From: Wukongarchaeum sp048886645
Lineage (GTDB): Archaea > Asgardarchaeota > Wukongarchaeia > Wukongarchaeales > Wukongarchaeaceae
Length of the DNA: 34,271 bases
Direction of reading: 5' to 3'
Assembly: GCA_048886645.1 (NCBI GenBank)
Contig: JBHLKN010000010.1
Location: forward strand, 1-34,271
Shown here: positions 1 to 8,175 of the stretch, one piece after another
Position numbering within the stretch: the first letter of the stretch is position 1
Layout: each line of letters starts with the position of its first letter
Notes under the pieces: generated by a model
Seen by the model: only the letters and a program-made list of their open reading frames with translations
Told to the model about the DNA's origin: nothing
The model's database searches: none
Position numbers and translations under genes: made by a program

Positions 1-140
1 ATTTCTGCTCTTCCCCCAGCTCCTTCGGTGGGCATCTTAGTTTGTTGATCCCACAACAAAAGACTAGATGCATAACCGAACTTACTAGCCTGCTTCAACA
101 ACTCTGACAGCTTCTCGAGAAGACTTCTTGCTTCACCCAT
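1..140 (-). CDS. Carboxypeptidase Taq (M32 family), N-terminal fragment
   Basis: Only the first 46 codons are present; the gene runs off the left edge. The reading begins MGEARSLLEKLSELLKQASK and contains the M32 signature-like stretch LLLWDQQTKMPTEGAGGRAE, which matches the conserved 'SLLxWDQxTxMPxGGAxxRA' start of Taq-type metallocarboxypeptidases. These are soluble, usually about 500-residue dimeric zinc enzymes that trim C-terminal residues from peptides; the catalytic HExxH lies outside the window. The start is the ATG at 138-140, preceded by an AAGGAGAT Shine-Dalgarno about 7 nt upstream. Family assignment rests on this N-terminal motif alone. Confidence 0.8.
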   Translation of the reverse strand, partial: MGEARSLLEKLSELLKQASKFGYASSLLLWDQQTKMPTEGAGGRAE

Positions 141-180
141 TTTCTAGATCTCCTTTTCCTCTTCTTATGGTACATAACGA

Positions 181-601
181 CTGTTAAACCTATTGTAAAA
201 CTTATCTGTATTTATGGTTTTGTTCCCTTTTTTCAAGGTTTGATTTTTCTCGTTTCTTTTTCGGGTTTCTAACTTTTCCTGTTCTTTTGACAGAAGCCGT
301 ATTTCTAGGCAAACAATCGGAAAAGGCGTGAGACTTTTCATACGCTGTGATAGATCACCCCATCCTCCTCGCAAAGGAGGGCATCTTAACGGAAGCTTTA
401 GTGACCCTCAAAAACCGCTTTAAAACAGGGATAGAACCCCCAAAATTTCAGAGTTGTGAATTCAAGTCCTCCGAAAACAATGTTCGTTACCGCCTACGAC
501 CTCTTTATGCAAAAAATCAAAAGATTTGAAAATGATAACATACCCCAAGAAAAACTATGAAAAAACCTAAAAACAGACAAGTTTTACAATAGGTCTAACA
601 G
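181..601. repeat. 421-bp MITE-like element with imperfect terminal inverted repeats
   Basis: The 34 nt at 181-214 and the reverse complement of 568-601 match at 31 positions (start CTGTTA, core ACCTATTGTAAAACTT), and similarity continues a little further inward with one gap. The interior holds a perfect 5-bp hairpin with 7-nt loop at 364-380 (CCTCC/GGAGG) that resembles palindromes in REP-like or IS-derived DNA, and no convincing gene; short open frames there match nothing I know. No target-site duplication is visible just outside the arms. This accounts for most of the gene-free stretch 141-787. A non-autonomous transposon relic is the simplest reading; a structured RNA or chance remain possible. 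Confidence 0.45.
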
Positions 602-787
602 CCTCTGACCTAATTTTCTCAACCATTTTTACCTCTCAGATATTGTTCTTGACCCCCAAGAACGTTACCAAAAAATTTAAAGCACCCATCCTTTAAAAGA
701 AGATGAGCGAAATATGAAAAATCCTAATCAACTATTTCATTAATTTTCAATAATATAATATAGGAAAAAGCCCGAGGCATCGGAAAC

Positions 788-1651
788 ATGATTACTTTTT
801 CAATAATATTGGATATTTTTGGCGATCTGAAAGAGAAATTTATAGATGATATTACGGCATGGTTCGAAGACAATTTTTACCACTTGATTCTAGCAATCCT
901 TACCATAATTATTGCGATCGTAATAATCCGCATTATAAATCGAGCCATTCTACGGATAGGAAAAAGAGCCGACTTAACTACTGACACAATCAAAGTTGGA
1001 CAGAAAATTGTTAAGTGGACGCTTTCAATCTTAGTGATCATAATAGTCCTAAACTACCTGGGCTATGAGACGACGTTTTTCGGCGTTCTAGCTATAGCTG
1101 CTGGCACAATTATCGGTTTTTCAGCCATTAACACGATGGGAAATGCTATAGCTGGAATAATACTCATGACTAGCAAACCTTTCAAGCTTGGAGACAGAGT
1201 AGATATCGGAGGATTCGTAGAGGGCGACATAGCCGACATAGGGCTAGTTATGACAACAATAAGAGTCTGGGATGGAAGCCATGTGTACCTGCCAAACTTG
1301 GAAGTCATAAAGAATAGAATAACCAACTACAGTAAAGAAAAACCATTCAAAGATACTCTAAAGCTAACAATGGGCTACAGCATGAACGTTGAAGAAGTTA
1401 AAAAAACAATATACGAAGCTGTTTCAAAAGTAGATGAAATTTTCAAAGACCCCCCTCCTACCATCGTGATCAGTGATCTACCCGATTTTGGAGCCGAATA
1501 CACTATAGTTTATACCATAGACGAAGGAAGAAATAGGGCCGGGATCAAAAGCAAGTTAAGAGAAACAATCGTTAAAAACATGCAGGAGAAAGGTATCGAC
1601 CTAACAACAGCACACATACACAACATCACCCAAAAAACCGCCGAAAAATAG
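788..1651 (+). CDS. MscS-family mechanosensitive ion channel
   Basis: A 287-residue small-conductance mechanosensitive channel of the inner membrane, which opens under membrane tension to release solutes during osmotic downshock. Residues about 28-50 and 72-92 form hydrophobic helices; the pore-lining TM3 is the Gly/Ala-rich stretch about 97-127 (LAIAAGTIIGFSAINTMGNA). It is followed by the family's beta domain start (SKPFKLGDRVDIGGFVEGDI) and the YLPN motif, then the alpha/beta C-terminal domain. Length is typical for the compact MscS type (E. coli MscS is 286 residues). The start is the ATG at 788; a TATA-like AT run lies at about 748-764. A T-run follows the gene. It stands alone between gene-poor stretches. 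Confidence 0.95.
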   Translation: MITFSIILDIFGDLKEKFIDDITAWFEDNFYHLILAILTIIIAIVIIRIINRAILRIGKRADLTTDTIKVGQKIVKWTLSILVIIIVLNYLGYETTFFGVLAIAAGTIIGFSAINTMGNAIAGIILMTSKPFKLGDRVDIGGFVEGDIADIGLVMTTIRVWDGSHVYLPNLEVIKNRITNYSKEKPFKDTLKLTMGYSMNVEEVKKTIYEAVSKVDEIFKDPPPTIVISDLPDFGAEYTIVYTIDEGRNRAGIKSKLRETIVKNMQEKGIDLTTAHIHNITQKTAEK

Positions 1652-1698
1652 CTCTAAGATTCAAGAAAAACTAAGTTTTAACATTTCTTTATCCTCAA

Positions 1699-1708
1699 CT
1701 TTTTTTTC
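1699..1708 (+). terminator. T-run terminator after the MscS gene
   Basis: A run of T residues about 50 nt beyond the channel stop codon, the usual form of an archaeal intrinsic terminator. No stem is needed in Archaea. Position-only evidence. Confidence 0.35.
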
Positions 1709-1750
1709 ATAGTTATAGTTCTTTAACTGGCTATCAAAAGTTCGTGTTAT

Positions 1751-1996
1751 TCAAGTGGAAAAGTCAACAATCACCTTAAAATCCTCAAAAAGATCAAAAA
1801 CTGCCTGAATCTCAAAATCAACACCAAGATCCTTCAAACAGTCACGAACACGCAACTCCTGCCCCGTCAAAGGAACACTACCCGCAGTCATCTCAACAAT
1901 ACGACTACCCATAACTAAAACACCCACAAATAACAGCGAAAAACAAAAACTAAGAACAAAAAAAATCTTCAATAACAATATACCGAAAAACAACAT
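1751..1996 (-). CDS. Small membrane protein of unknown function
   Basis: An 81-residue open frame starting MLFFGILLLKIFFVLSFCFS: one long N-terminal hydrophobic segment (about residues 1-28) followed by a soluble, acidic tail (VFDLFEDFKVIVDFST at the end). I do not recognise a family. Support for its being real: the ATG at 1994-1996 has a GGTGGT Shine-Dalgarno 4 nt upstream, and a good minus-strand TATA box (GATTTAAATA, 2061-2070) sits at the right distance for a transcript start near 2038. An in-frame TTG at 2026 would add ten hydrophobic residues. Against it: the sequence is low-complexity and AT-rich, and a chance frame cannot be excluded. Confidence 0.45.
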   Translation of the reverse strand: MLFFGILLLKIFFVLSFCFSLLFVGVLVMGSRIVEMTAGSVPLTGQELRVRDCLKDLGVDFEIQAVFDLFEDFKVIVDFST

Positions 1997-2060
1997 AAAA
2001 CCACCAATAATAAAAAAACAAAACAAACAAACACCACTAAAAAAAAGACCGTATAACCAA

Positions 2061-2070
2061 TATTTAAATC
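2061..2070 (-). promoter_or_regulatory. TATA box for the small membrane protein gene
   Basis: GATTTAAATA read on the minus strand, with an expected transcript start about 25 nt downstream near 2038, ahead of the start codon at 1996. Confidence 0.4.
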
Positions 2071-2174
2071 TTTAAAACCTTTTTGCAAAGACGATTTAAA
2101 AATAGAGCATTTTTAGACGTTTTTTATATTTAGTTGTTAGTGGTGTTTTCTTTAATTTTTAGGAGGGACAGGAG

Positions 2175-2436
2175 ATGTTTTTATTCTTCACCATGATAGG
2201 GGACAGCTGTTTCTGCCCTGACATTAGGTTTTTCTCGAATCCAGTTTTTTAAAGTAACTCTCATCCAAGCTCTAAAAGAAGAAGGATATATTCAATTGAG
2301 AGTAATAGAGGTTCTTGGAAAGATGGGGGATGCAATGGCAGTTAAACCTCTCCTTGAAACCTTGAAAGATGAAAATGAGAATGTTCGAGAAGCTGCGAAA
2401 AAGGCTTTAGAGAATATCGAGGCGAAGAAGAGCTGA
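2175..2436 (+). pseudogene. Broken HEAT-repeat (PBS-lyase type) protein gene
   Basis: A plausible TATA (TTTTTATATT, 2121-2130), a strong AGGAGGGACAGGAG ribosome-binding region (2161-2174) and an ATG at 2175 lead into only 25 codons before a stop at 2250-2252. From 2254 a different frame encodes VTLIQALKEEGYIQLRVIEV and then MAVKPLLETLKDENENVREA, ending at the TGA 2434-2436. That is about one and a half HEAT repeats with the typical 'AVxPLLexLKDEnxxVReaA' pattern. The HEAT frame has no start codon of its own near its beginning and is closed upstream by a stop at 2197-2199. A run of six T at 2245-2250 lies at the frame change. I infer a decayed or internally deleted gene. HEAT-repeat proteins are protein-protein interaction scaffolds. 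Confidence 0.6.
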
Positions 2437-2536
2437 ATACCATATGTAAAAATTATTAAAAGAGTTATAAAGAGTTATAAACCACCTATCTATTTACTTC
2501 TTTTAGAGTATGGCAGTAGCTTATTGACACTTTACT

Positions 2537-3538
2537 TTAAGATTTTTCTTTTCCTTCTTCTTTCCCCTCTTCTTTCTCCTCTTTCTTTGTTATTTCTTGC
2601 TTTTTTTTATCCAGTATTATGTTTTGCATGAATTTCGTTGAAGTGAAAGCGCTTTCAACTTCGCCTACAGTTAGATCCTGTAGTTCTGAAACCGTTTCTG
2701 CTTCTTCTTTTTTTAAGCCTTGTTCGGTAGCATATTCTATGGAACTTAACTTTTGCCTTTCCGACCTTGTTTCTGTTCTTTGGAGGTAGAAGTGACTGAT
2801 CATGTGGAAAACTCTACCATAGCCGTAAGGAAAGGTTATTGCTATGGGGGCTTCGCCGTATTTTTTTTCAAGTTCCTTGCTTGTTATTAGTACTTTTACC
2901 TTTTTTTTGTCAAGGATTTGAATGGGGAAACTTGAGCCTTCAAGCCACCAAACTGGCTCAGATTTTTCAGTTATTAATCCTTGAACGAAAACGTTGTCTG
3001 GGTCAAGTATTTCAATTCGGACAACATCGTCTAGTGTTGGGTTTCCAGTGTATTTAGCGATGCCTGGAAATGCTTCTTCTAGGATGAATTGAAGAGCCCA
3101 GTCTGTTGTGATTAAGTATCCGCCATTTTTAACGAATTTATGGATAAGTTCCACTCCTTCTGGCAGGATTTCGCTTCCTGGGCAATTTATGAAAAGGATC
3201 TGGTCTGATCTAATTTGGAGGTCTTGAACATCTGTTGGGTCTATTACTGTGAAAGGGATTTCAGTCAGGGCGAAGACTGTTTCTGCATGATCGTAGCTTC
3301 CTCTTACGATCACTATGTCTGATTCACTAACACTGCGTAAAATTTTATAATCTTCTGGGGCTTCTTTTTGCATTTTAGTAAGGAGGAGTTTTGATGCTGC
3401 GGTGTATGCTTTTTTCATCTGTTCTGGAGCTTCTTTCCCTATCTGTTCAACGGCTTGGAACTCTCCTTCAACGATAGGAGGAGTCTTTTTTTCTTGTTTT
3501 TTGTGTTGAGAAACCTTTTCTGGATCGGGATTGTTCAT
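2537..3538 (-). CDS. GATase-like (DUF4350/ThuA-like fold) protein of unknown function
   Basis: 333 residues, soluble, no signal peptide. The central region (about residues 60-250) alternates beta strands and helices in a flavodoxin/class I glutamine-amidotransferase-like order: SDIVIVRGSYDHAETVFAL, then QILFINCPG, then VKNGGYLITTDWALQF, and a late strand APIAITFPYGYGRVFHMISH. This 'gly-rich strand, long helix, GGYLITTD' pattern is typical of DUF4350/ThuA-like proteins that sense or bind ligands, but the Cys-His-Glu triad of true amidotransferases is not evident. Both ends are highly charged and probably disordered (the tail is a KKEEKEEGKEEGKEKS-type run). ATG start at 3538. It stands as a single gene, next to FIST on the same strand with about 130 nt between. 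Function unknown. Confidence 0.6.
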   Translation of the reverse strand: MNNPDPEKVSQHKKQEKKTPPIVEGEFQAVEQIGKEAPEQMKKAYTAASKLLLTKMQKEAPEDYKILRSVSESDIVIVRGSYDHAETVFALTEIPFTVIDPTDVQDLQIRSDQILFINCPGSEILPEGVELIHKFVKNGGYLITTDWALQFILEEAFPGIAKYTGNPTLDDVVRIEILDPDNVFVQGLITEKSEPVWWLEGSSFPIQILDKKKVKVLITSKELEKKYGEAPIAITFPYGYGRVFHMISHFYLQRTETRSERQKLSSIEYATEQGLKKEEAETVSELQDLTVGEVESAFTSTKFMQNIILDKKKQEITKKEEKEEGKEEGKEKS

Positions 3539-3670
3539 CTTTTTCCCTCTCTCTTACTTCTTAGTTTGGGAAATATGGGATAAGCTTGGTATTTATGCAT
3601 ATCTGCCATTGATCACGCTTAGATTAAATCTTTTTGATAAAAGGGTAAAGGAGAAAACACAGCTATAAGT

Positions 3671-4849
3671 TTACTTTTTCTCTGTACCAACAACAGCAGC
3701 AGACAGAACCAAATTGCAGTGCATTGCGCCAGCATCGAAAGTACAGGCTTGTTCGCCAAACGTATTAAAGCCAATAAATGGCGCTTCACCAAGAGTTGAT
3801 TTCATTTGGTCAATTACTTGTTGAATCTTATCTCCTAGTGCCAATCTCCGTCCAGCACAATGGACAAGTAGACCAAATCCTAGCTTGGTAATCTTACCTA
3901 TTTCTAAGGCTCTTTCAAACAATTTACCAGTTTCTTCTATTAGGATATTTGGTTCGGATTCCATTAGAAATACTTCATCGCCCTCGTTTATCGCAGCCAC
4001 ACAAGCTATAGACCCATCATCGCCAACATTGATCATATGGACAATGCGGTAATCATTTTTTACAGGAACTCCAAATGGCGCAAAGAAACTTTCGCTGAGA
4101 ATTTTACCCCCTTTAATTGAATCCAAAGATTTTCCTGTCCATTCTGCATATACTTCTGCTGCTGGTCGGCCATCAATTTCGTAGAGTGTTCGTCCCTCTG
4201 CTTTCGTGACTTTACCGGATTTGACTGGTTTGTATCCATGTCCGTAACTAAAACCAACTTTTAAATCGGTATAGAGCGCGCCAATCACAACATGATTACT
4301 ATAGACGTTTTTACCAGCGAATTGTTTCCAATTGCCTTCGATGGTATTGTCTGCGCTCGTTCCACCTACAAGTGGAAACACTTCAGAACCAATGACACTT
4401 GAAATGCCTCGAATAATTCCCTCCTCAGCACCTATTGCTGAGGTCATCAAGAAGAGGCTTGGAGGTTCTTTTTTTCCTGCTGCATCCATAGCTTTTTTAA
4501 TCGCAATTTCTCCGGAATTAACCCCGTCTCCTTTAACTTCTGTACTCCCCACTCCAAAGACAATATCGGGTGATGATATCACCATAACGCCTACTGAACC
4601 ATCAGGACCTTCAATGAAACCATCTGGTGTATACACGCCACCAAGAGATGTTCCACCCCAAAGAGGGATCTCCCCAACAACCGAATTAATAGCTTTAACG
4701 ACTGCTTGCTCGTCATGTTGAACTGTACAAAATGCAATTGTAAACGTCGGCTTAGCGTCTCCTAACTTTTCTAATGCCGCCTTTGCAGCCTCTGTCCCAG
4801 CTTCTGTGGAATTTGCCTTAGTAGAATAACCTACTCCTACTTTTAACAT
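3671..4849 (-). CDS. FIST domain-containing sensory protein
   Basis: 392 residues that match the two-part FIST (FIST_N plus FIST_C) architecture. The N-terminal half has the repeated 'PLWGGTSLGGVYTPDG' and 'FPLVGGTSADN' segments; the C-terminal half has GFSYGHGYKPV, the AEVYAEW helix and a final GFNTFGEQACTFDAGAMHCN strand region equivalent to the family's 'GFxTyGEqg...hNxT' ending. FIST domains are thought to sense small ligands, possibly amino acids, in signalling proteins. Here the domain stands alone with no kinase or methyl-accepting partner attached. The ATG at 4847-4849 has a very strong SD (GGAGGTGGAGG). It is divergent from the methyltransferase gene. Confidence 0.88.
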   Translation of the reverse strand: MLKVGVGYSTKANSTEAGTEAAKAALEKLGDAKPTFTIAFCTVQHDEQAVVKAINSVVGEIPLWGGTSLGGVYTPDGFIEGPDGSVGVMVISSPDIVFGVGSTEVKGDGVNSGEIAIKKAMDAAGKKEPPSLFLMTSAIGAEEGIIRGISSVIGSEVFPLVGGTSADNTIEGNWKQFAGKNVYSNHVVIGALYTDLKVGFSYGHGYKPVKSGKVTKAEGRTLYEIDGRPAAEVYAEWTGKSLDSIKGGKILSESFFAPFGVPVKNDYRIVHMINVGDDGSIACVAAINEGDEVFLMESEPNILIEETGKLFERALEIGKITKLGFGLLVHCAGRRLALGDKIQQVIDQMKSTLGEAPFIGFNTFGEQACTFDAGAMHCNLVLSAAVVGTEKK

Positions 4850-4900
4850 TCTTCCTCCACCTCCAGTTCATTAAAATTCTTAGAAAGATGATGATGTTTT

Positions 4901-4910
4901 TATATTTAAA
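4901..4910 (-). promoter_or_regulatory. TATA box of the FIST gene
   Basis: TTTAAATATA on the minus strand, about 50 nt ahead of the ATG at 4849, leaving room for a short leader with the GGAGGTGGAGG Shine-Dalgarno. The AT-rich block could also serve the divergent methyltransferase gene. Confidence 0.5.
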
Positions 4911-5032
4911 GCAAATCTAATGGTAAAGAATGAAAGTTTATTAAAACATTCAGAAAACATAGTGATGAGAAAACTAGATTACAGAGACCTCACAAGCATA
5001 GTTGGATATACACTTTGTAAGGTGAATTTTCC

Positions 5033-5779
5033 TTGGATATGTGGAAATATTATGATATTTGTCATAAGAGACATTTTTTATGTAATCCAATTAACAAAGA
5101 GAAGTTTGAAAAATTATGCAGACTTCTCAGGCTAAAACGAGGAGCACGCGTCCTTGACATAGGTTGTGGTAAAGGCGAATTTCTAATAAGGTTAGTAGAA
5201 CTGTATGATATATCAGGCGTGGGCGTCGATTTATCTCCTTATTTTGTTAAGGATTTTTTGGAGAAATATCGAAAACGTATACCTAGATCCGATATTAAGA
5301 TCTTTGAAATGGACGGTGCAAATTATAAACCCGAATCCCCTGAGTCTTTCGATTTAACCATGTGCATAGGTGCAAGTTGGATATATAATGGCTACCGTGG
5401 AACAATACAAGCCCTAAAAAGCATGACAAAACCCGGCGGATTGATAGTAATAGGGCAGCCTTTTTGGTTGAAAGAGCCTAGTGATGAGTATTTGAAGGCT
5501 GAAGGATTAAAGAGAGAAGAGGTTGGTACTCACCAAGATAATGTAAAAGTAGGGGAAGAAGAAGGATTAACTTGCCTTTACACTATGGTTAGCAATCATG
5601 ATGATTGGGACCATTATGAAACCCTCCAGTGGTGGTCAGTAGACGATTATGTAATGACTAGCCCTGACGATGAGGATATTTCGGAGTTATTAGCGCGAAA
5701 GAGACGGGACAAGGAGAACTATCTTCAGTGGGGTAGAGAGACACTAGGGTGGGCGATATATCTTTTCAAGAAACCATAG
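5033..5779 (+). CDS. Class I SAM-dependent methyltransferase
   Basis: 248 residues with a Rossmann-fold methyltransferase core: motif I VLDIGCGKGEFLIRL (about residues 40-54), motif II acidic end GVGVDLSP, motif III EMDGANY, motif IV/V FDLTMCIGASW, and a post-core KPGGLIVIGQPFW strand. SAM binding by the GxGxG-like loop is clear; the acceptor substrate cannot be read from sequence. The WDHYETLQWWSVDDYV segment in the C-terminal part resembles ubiE/SmtA-like small-molecule methyltransferases. I chose the TTG at 5033 because GGTGA lies 7 nt upstream; the ATG at 5039 is two codons later. It is a single gene convergent with the DUF362 gene. Confidence 0.85.
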   Translation: MDMWKYYDICHKRHFLCNPINKEKFEKLCRLLRLKRGARVLDIGCGKGEFLIRLVELYDISGVGVDLSPYFVKDFLEKYRKRIPRSDIKIFEMDGANYKPESPESFDLTMCIGASWIYNGYRGTIQALKSMTKPGGLIVIGQPFWLKEPSDEYLKAEGLKREEVGTHQDNVKVGEEEGLTCLYTMVSNHDDWDHYETLQWWSVDDYVMTSPDDEDISELLARKRRDKENYLQWGRETLGWAIYLFKKP

Positions 5780-5815
5780 ATATGTTAACTCACACTACCT
5801 TTTTTCCACATCTCT

Positions 5816-6799
5816 TTATCTTTCTATTAGGGGGTTTTCTATCTTTTTTGCTTCTTCAATCAGTTCTGAGGGCCATTTTCTAAAAATTTTAGATGCTTTT
5901 TGAAGGTGTTCTGTTTCCATAGGATCTTTTCCGCACTGTTGGTGTATAAAGGCGTCCAGCCATAGAGGGTCGTCACAATAATAGATCAGTCCTTTGTTTT
6001 CTAGCACGTCATATCTGTACCCGAAGACTGTTTTGTATTTCCCTGTTTTCCCGTCTGTGATAAGGCTGAGGGAGTTTACGCCTTCCACTATGCCAATAAC
6101 ATTGAAAATCGATCGATAAATCTTGTTAATGTCTACAATGTTTTGACTCAAGTCTTTGTCTGCCTTTCCATGGTATGTATCTCTTGAGTCGTAACCTACG
6201 TGTTCAGGTATCAAGCCAAACATGTTTTTTGTACACATGGTGAAAAATACTTTAAACTTGGCTAAACTTATGAAGGTGCCTTTCCTCAATTCGTATAACT
6301 TTTCGGGTAGAAAATCATATAACTCGTCTCTCAACACCAGGGGGTATTTTTTTTCTACAAATTCTTTCAAAGTCTCCTCGTCTACAGTTCTGTTTTCTAA
6401 CACTTCTTCGGTAATGTTGATATATTCTATTCCTAGTTCGTCAATCACGTTCTTGGTTCCAGTTTCCTTTAAGAAGTCTTCTTCAGTTTTTCTTACAAGT
6501 TTTATTTGATCTTCGGAAAACCTTGAACAAGGGGGTTTAATATGATCGAGTAGAGCCATCATATTCCTCGCAGAATACGCTTCAACAAGGACAACCTTTC
6601 CTTGCTTATTAAGAAACTTCAACGTCCATTCTAGGATTTTCGGATCCGTGAAATGCCCATAGTCCGCACATATCCAGTTGGGCTTCACTATGAAAGGCTC
6701 CCTCAATTGCAATGAACCTATAAAGTCAAAGAACTCTTTTTGAGTATGAACATGGTCTAAAACCAGCCTTCTTTCTTCAAATTCAAACTCTTTTCGCAT
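5816..6799 (-). CDS. DUF362 domain-containing protein
   Basis: 327 residues. The opening FIVKPNWICADYGHFTDPKI and the following VVLVEAYSARN match the conserved DUF362 start ('vlIKPNw... t.P..v.al...l...G...v.vge'), and the middle contains FISLAKFKVFFTMCTKNMFGLIP, equivalent to the family's 'iinlpklKtH...tg..KN..G'. DUF362 proteins are often linked to ferredoxin domains and metal or radical enzymes; here no Fe-S domain is fused. Catalytic function is unknown. Start at the ATG 6797-6799. Convergent with the methyltransferase and divergent from thiI. Confidence 0.85.
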   Translation of the reverse strand: MRKEFEFEERRLVLDHVHTQKEFFDFIGSLQLREPFIVKPNWICADYGHFTDPKILEWTLKFLNKQGKVVLVEAYSARNMMALLDHIKPPCSRFSEDQIKLVRKTEEDFLKETGTKNVIDELGIEYINITEEVLENRTVDEETLKEFVEKKYPLVLRDELYDFLPEKLYELRKGTFISLAKFKVFFTMCTKNMFGLIPEHVGYDSRDTYHGKADKDLSQNIVDINKIYRSIFNVIGIVEGVNSLSLITDGKTGKYKTVFGYRYDVLENKGLIYYCDDPLWLDAFIHQQCGKDPMETEHLQKASKIFRKWPSELIEEAKKIENPLIER

Positions 6800-6974
6800 C
6801 CCAACACATTCCTTTTATCTCAAATGTTTTGAGCTTAAATTAAGCAGAATAGAAACCTAAAAAATAAGTTTAATATGGAATTGGCTATTTTGTTGTGATT
6901 GTTTTTTAAGTTTTTGAATCATATATTTTTTAGATCGTTCATTTTTTACTTTTTTTAGTAGTGGTGAAGGGTTT

Positions 6975-8126
6975 TTGTTTGTTACTGTGATTGTGCGGTT
7001 TGGCGAGTTAACGCTTAAAAGTGAGCGGATTAGGCGAAAATTTCTTGACATTTTAAAAAGAAATATTTTTCAGATTTTAGAAGGCTTAGATTTTCAAATA
7101 AGGGAGGAGAGAGGGAGATTTTTCGTAGATACCGAGGCTATAGAAGATATTTCTAGTAGGCTTTCTAAGATTTTTGGTATAGTTTCTGTTTCTCCTGCTG
7201 CAAAAATTAGAGCAGATTTAGAGTTGATCGCTGATTTTTGCGTTAAAATGGCGAAAATCCACGATTTATCAGGGAAAAGTTTTGCTGTAAGGGTTGTTAA
7301 ACGTCTTGGAAAACATGATTTTTCCAGCATGGATTTGGCGAACATTGTGGGGGAAAGAATCCTAGATGCGGTTCCTAAGGCTACCGTAGACCTTGGAAAT
7401 CCTGATTTTGAGGTTTTTATAGAGGTTAGAGATAATGATGCTTATGTTTTTACGGAAAAAATTGAGGGCTTGGGAGGTTTGCCTTTAGGTAGTGAAGGAA
7501 GGCTTGTGTCCCTTTTTAGCGGGGGTATTGATAGTCCTGTTGCCGCGTTTTTAATGATGAAAAGAGGATGTTTTTGTAATCTTTTATACTTTGATAACAG
7601 TCCTTTTACCGACGAAACTACCTTCAAAAGAGCTTTAGAAACTGCAAAGGTTCTCAAACAATACGCTCCAAAGATTAAACTTTACGTTGTAAAACACGGT
7701 GAGAACCTCCAAAATTTCATAAAAAACGCGCCTAGATGGTTTACATGCATTCTTTGTAAACGTTTAATGTATAAAGTAGCAGAAAAAGTATGTTTGAAAA
7801 CAGGTGCTAAAGGAATAGTTACAGGAGAAAGTATAGGACAAGTGGCAAGCCAAACTTTAGAAAACCTCTCAGTAATAAATCAATCAACAAATTTACCCAT
7901 TTTAAGACCCCTTATAGGTTTCGATAAGAGGGAGATTGAAGATATTGCAAGAAAAATCGGCACTTATGAACCAAGCCATAAAAGGGTTACGAGTTGCAGT
8001 GCTTTTCCCCAAGGACCTGCGCTACATGCAAAGTTGGATGAGATATTAAAAGTTGAAGAAAAACTTTGCATAGAAAAAATGGTAGAAGAAACCTTCAGGA
8101 CATTACAAGAAATTGAAATACCTTAA
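6975..8126 (+). CDS. thiI: tRNA 4-thiouridine sulfurtransferase ThiI (Cys-cluster type)
   Basis: 383 residues. Residues 1-70 form the N-terminal ferredoxin-like domain, about 75-165 the THUMP RNA-binding domain, and from 178 the PP-loop ATPase with LVSLFSGGIDSPVAAF (182-193) that adenylates U8 of tRNA before sulfur insertion. There is no C-terminal rhodanese domain, the usual archaeal form. It carries C258 and C261 (TCILCKR) and C341 (VTSCSAFP), the three-cysteine arrangement associated with methanogen ThiI proteins proposed to hold an Fe-S cluster and use sulfide. The start is the TTG at 6975, with GGTGAAGG about 5-8 nt upstream. The partner sulfur genes lie 3-6 kb downstream on the same strand. 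It may also serve thiamine thiazole sulfur transfer. Confidence 0.93.
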   Translation: MFVTVIVRFGELTLKSERIRRKFLDILKRNIFQILEGLDFQIREERGRFFVDTEAIEDISSRLSKIFGIVSVSPAAKIRADLELIADFCVKMAKIHDLSGKSFAVRVVKRLGKHDFSSMDLANIVGERILDAVPKATVDLGNPDFEVFIEVRDNDAYVFTEKIEGLGGLPLGSEGRLVSLFSGGIDSPVAAFLMMKRGCFCNLLYFDNSPFTDETTFKRALETAKVLKQYAPKIKLYVVKHGENLQNFIKNAPRWFTCILCKRLMYKVAEKVCLKTGAKGIVTGESIGQVASQTLENLSVINQSTNLPILRPLIGFDKREIEDIARKIGTYEPSHKRVTSCSAFPQGPALHAKLDEILKVEEKLCIEKMVEETFRTLQEIEIP

Positions 8127-8175
8127 AATACTTCCTCACTTTTTTGAATGATTTATTCTTTAGAGTTTTTAGTTT

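Noticed and set aside
165..374. 69-codon minus-strand frame ending in the left inverted repeat
   Set aside because: Lies across the repeat element, low-complexity Lys/Asn-rich sequence with no family resemblance; treated as part of the element.
364..380. Anticodon-arm-like hairpin (5-bp stem, 7-nt loop with GCA)
   Set aside because: No matching D-arm, T-arm or acceptor stem can be built around it, so not a tRNA.
347..529. 60-codon plus-strand frame inside the repeat element
   Set aside because: Covers the palindrome and has no Shine-Dalgarno or recognised domain; likely chance.
2441..2485. Direct repeat GAGTTATAAAGAGTTATAAA
   Set aside because: Two short units in AT-rich DNA with no further copies; not a meaningful repeat by itself.
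4332..4721. 129-codon frame opposite the FIST gene
   Set aside because: Pro/Ser-rich antisense shadow of a well-supported gene.
4920..5135. 71-codon frame ahead of the methyltransferase
   Set aside because: Overlaps the methyltransferase in another frame and resembles no protein; the methyltransferase start has the better Shine-Dalgarno.
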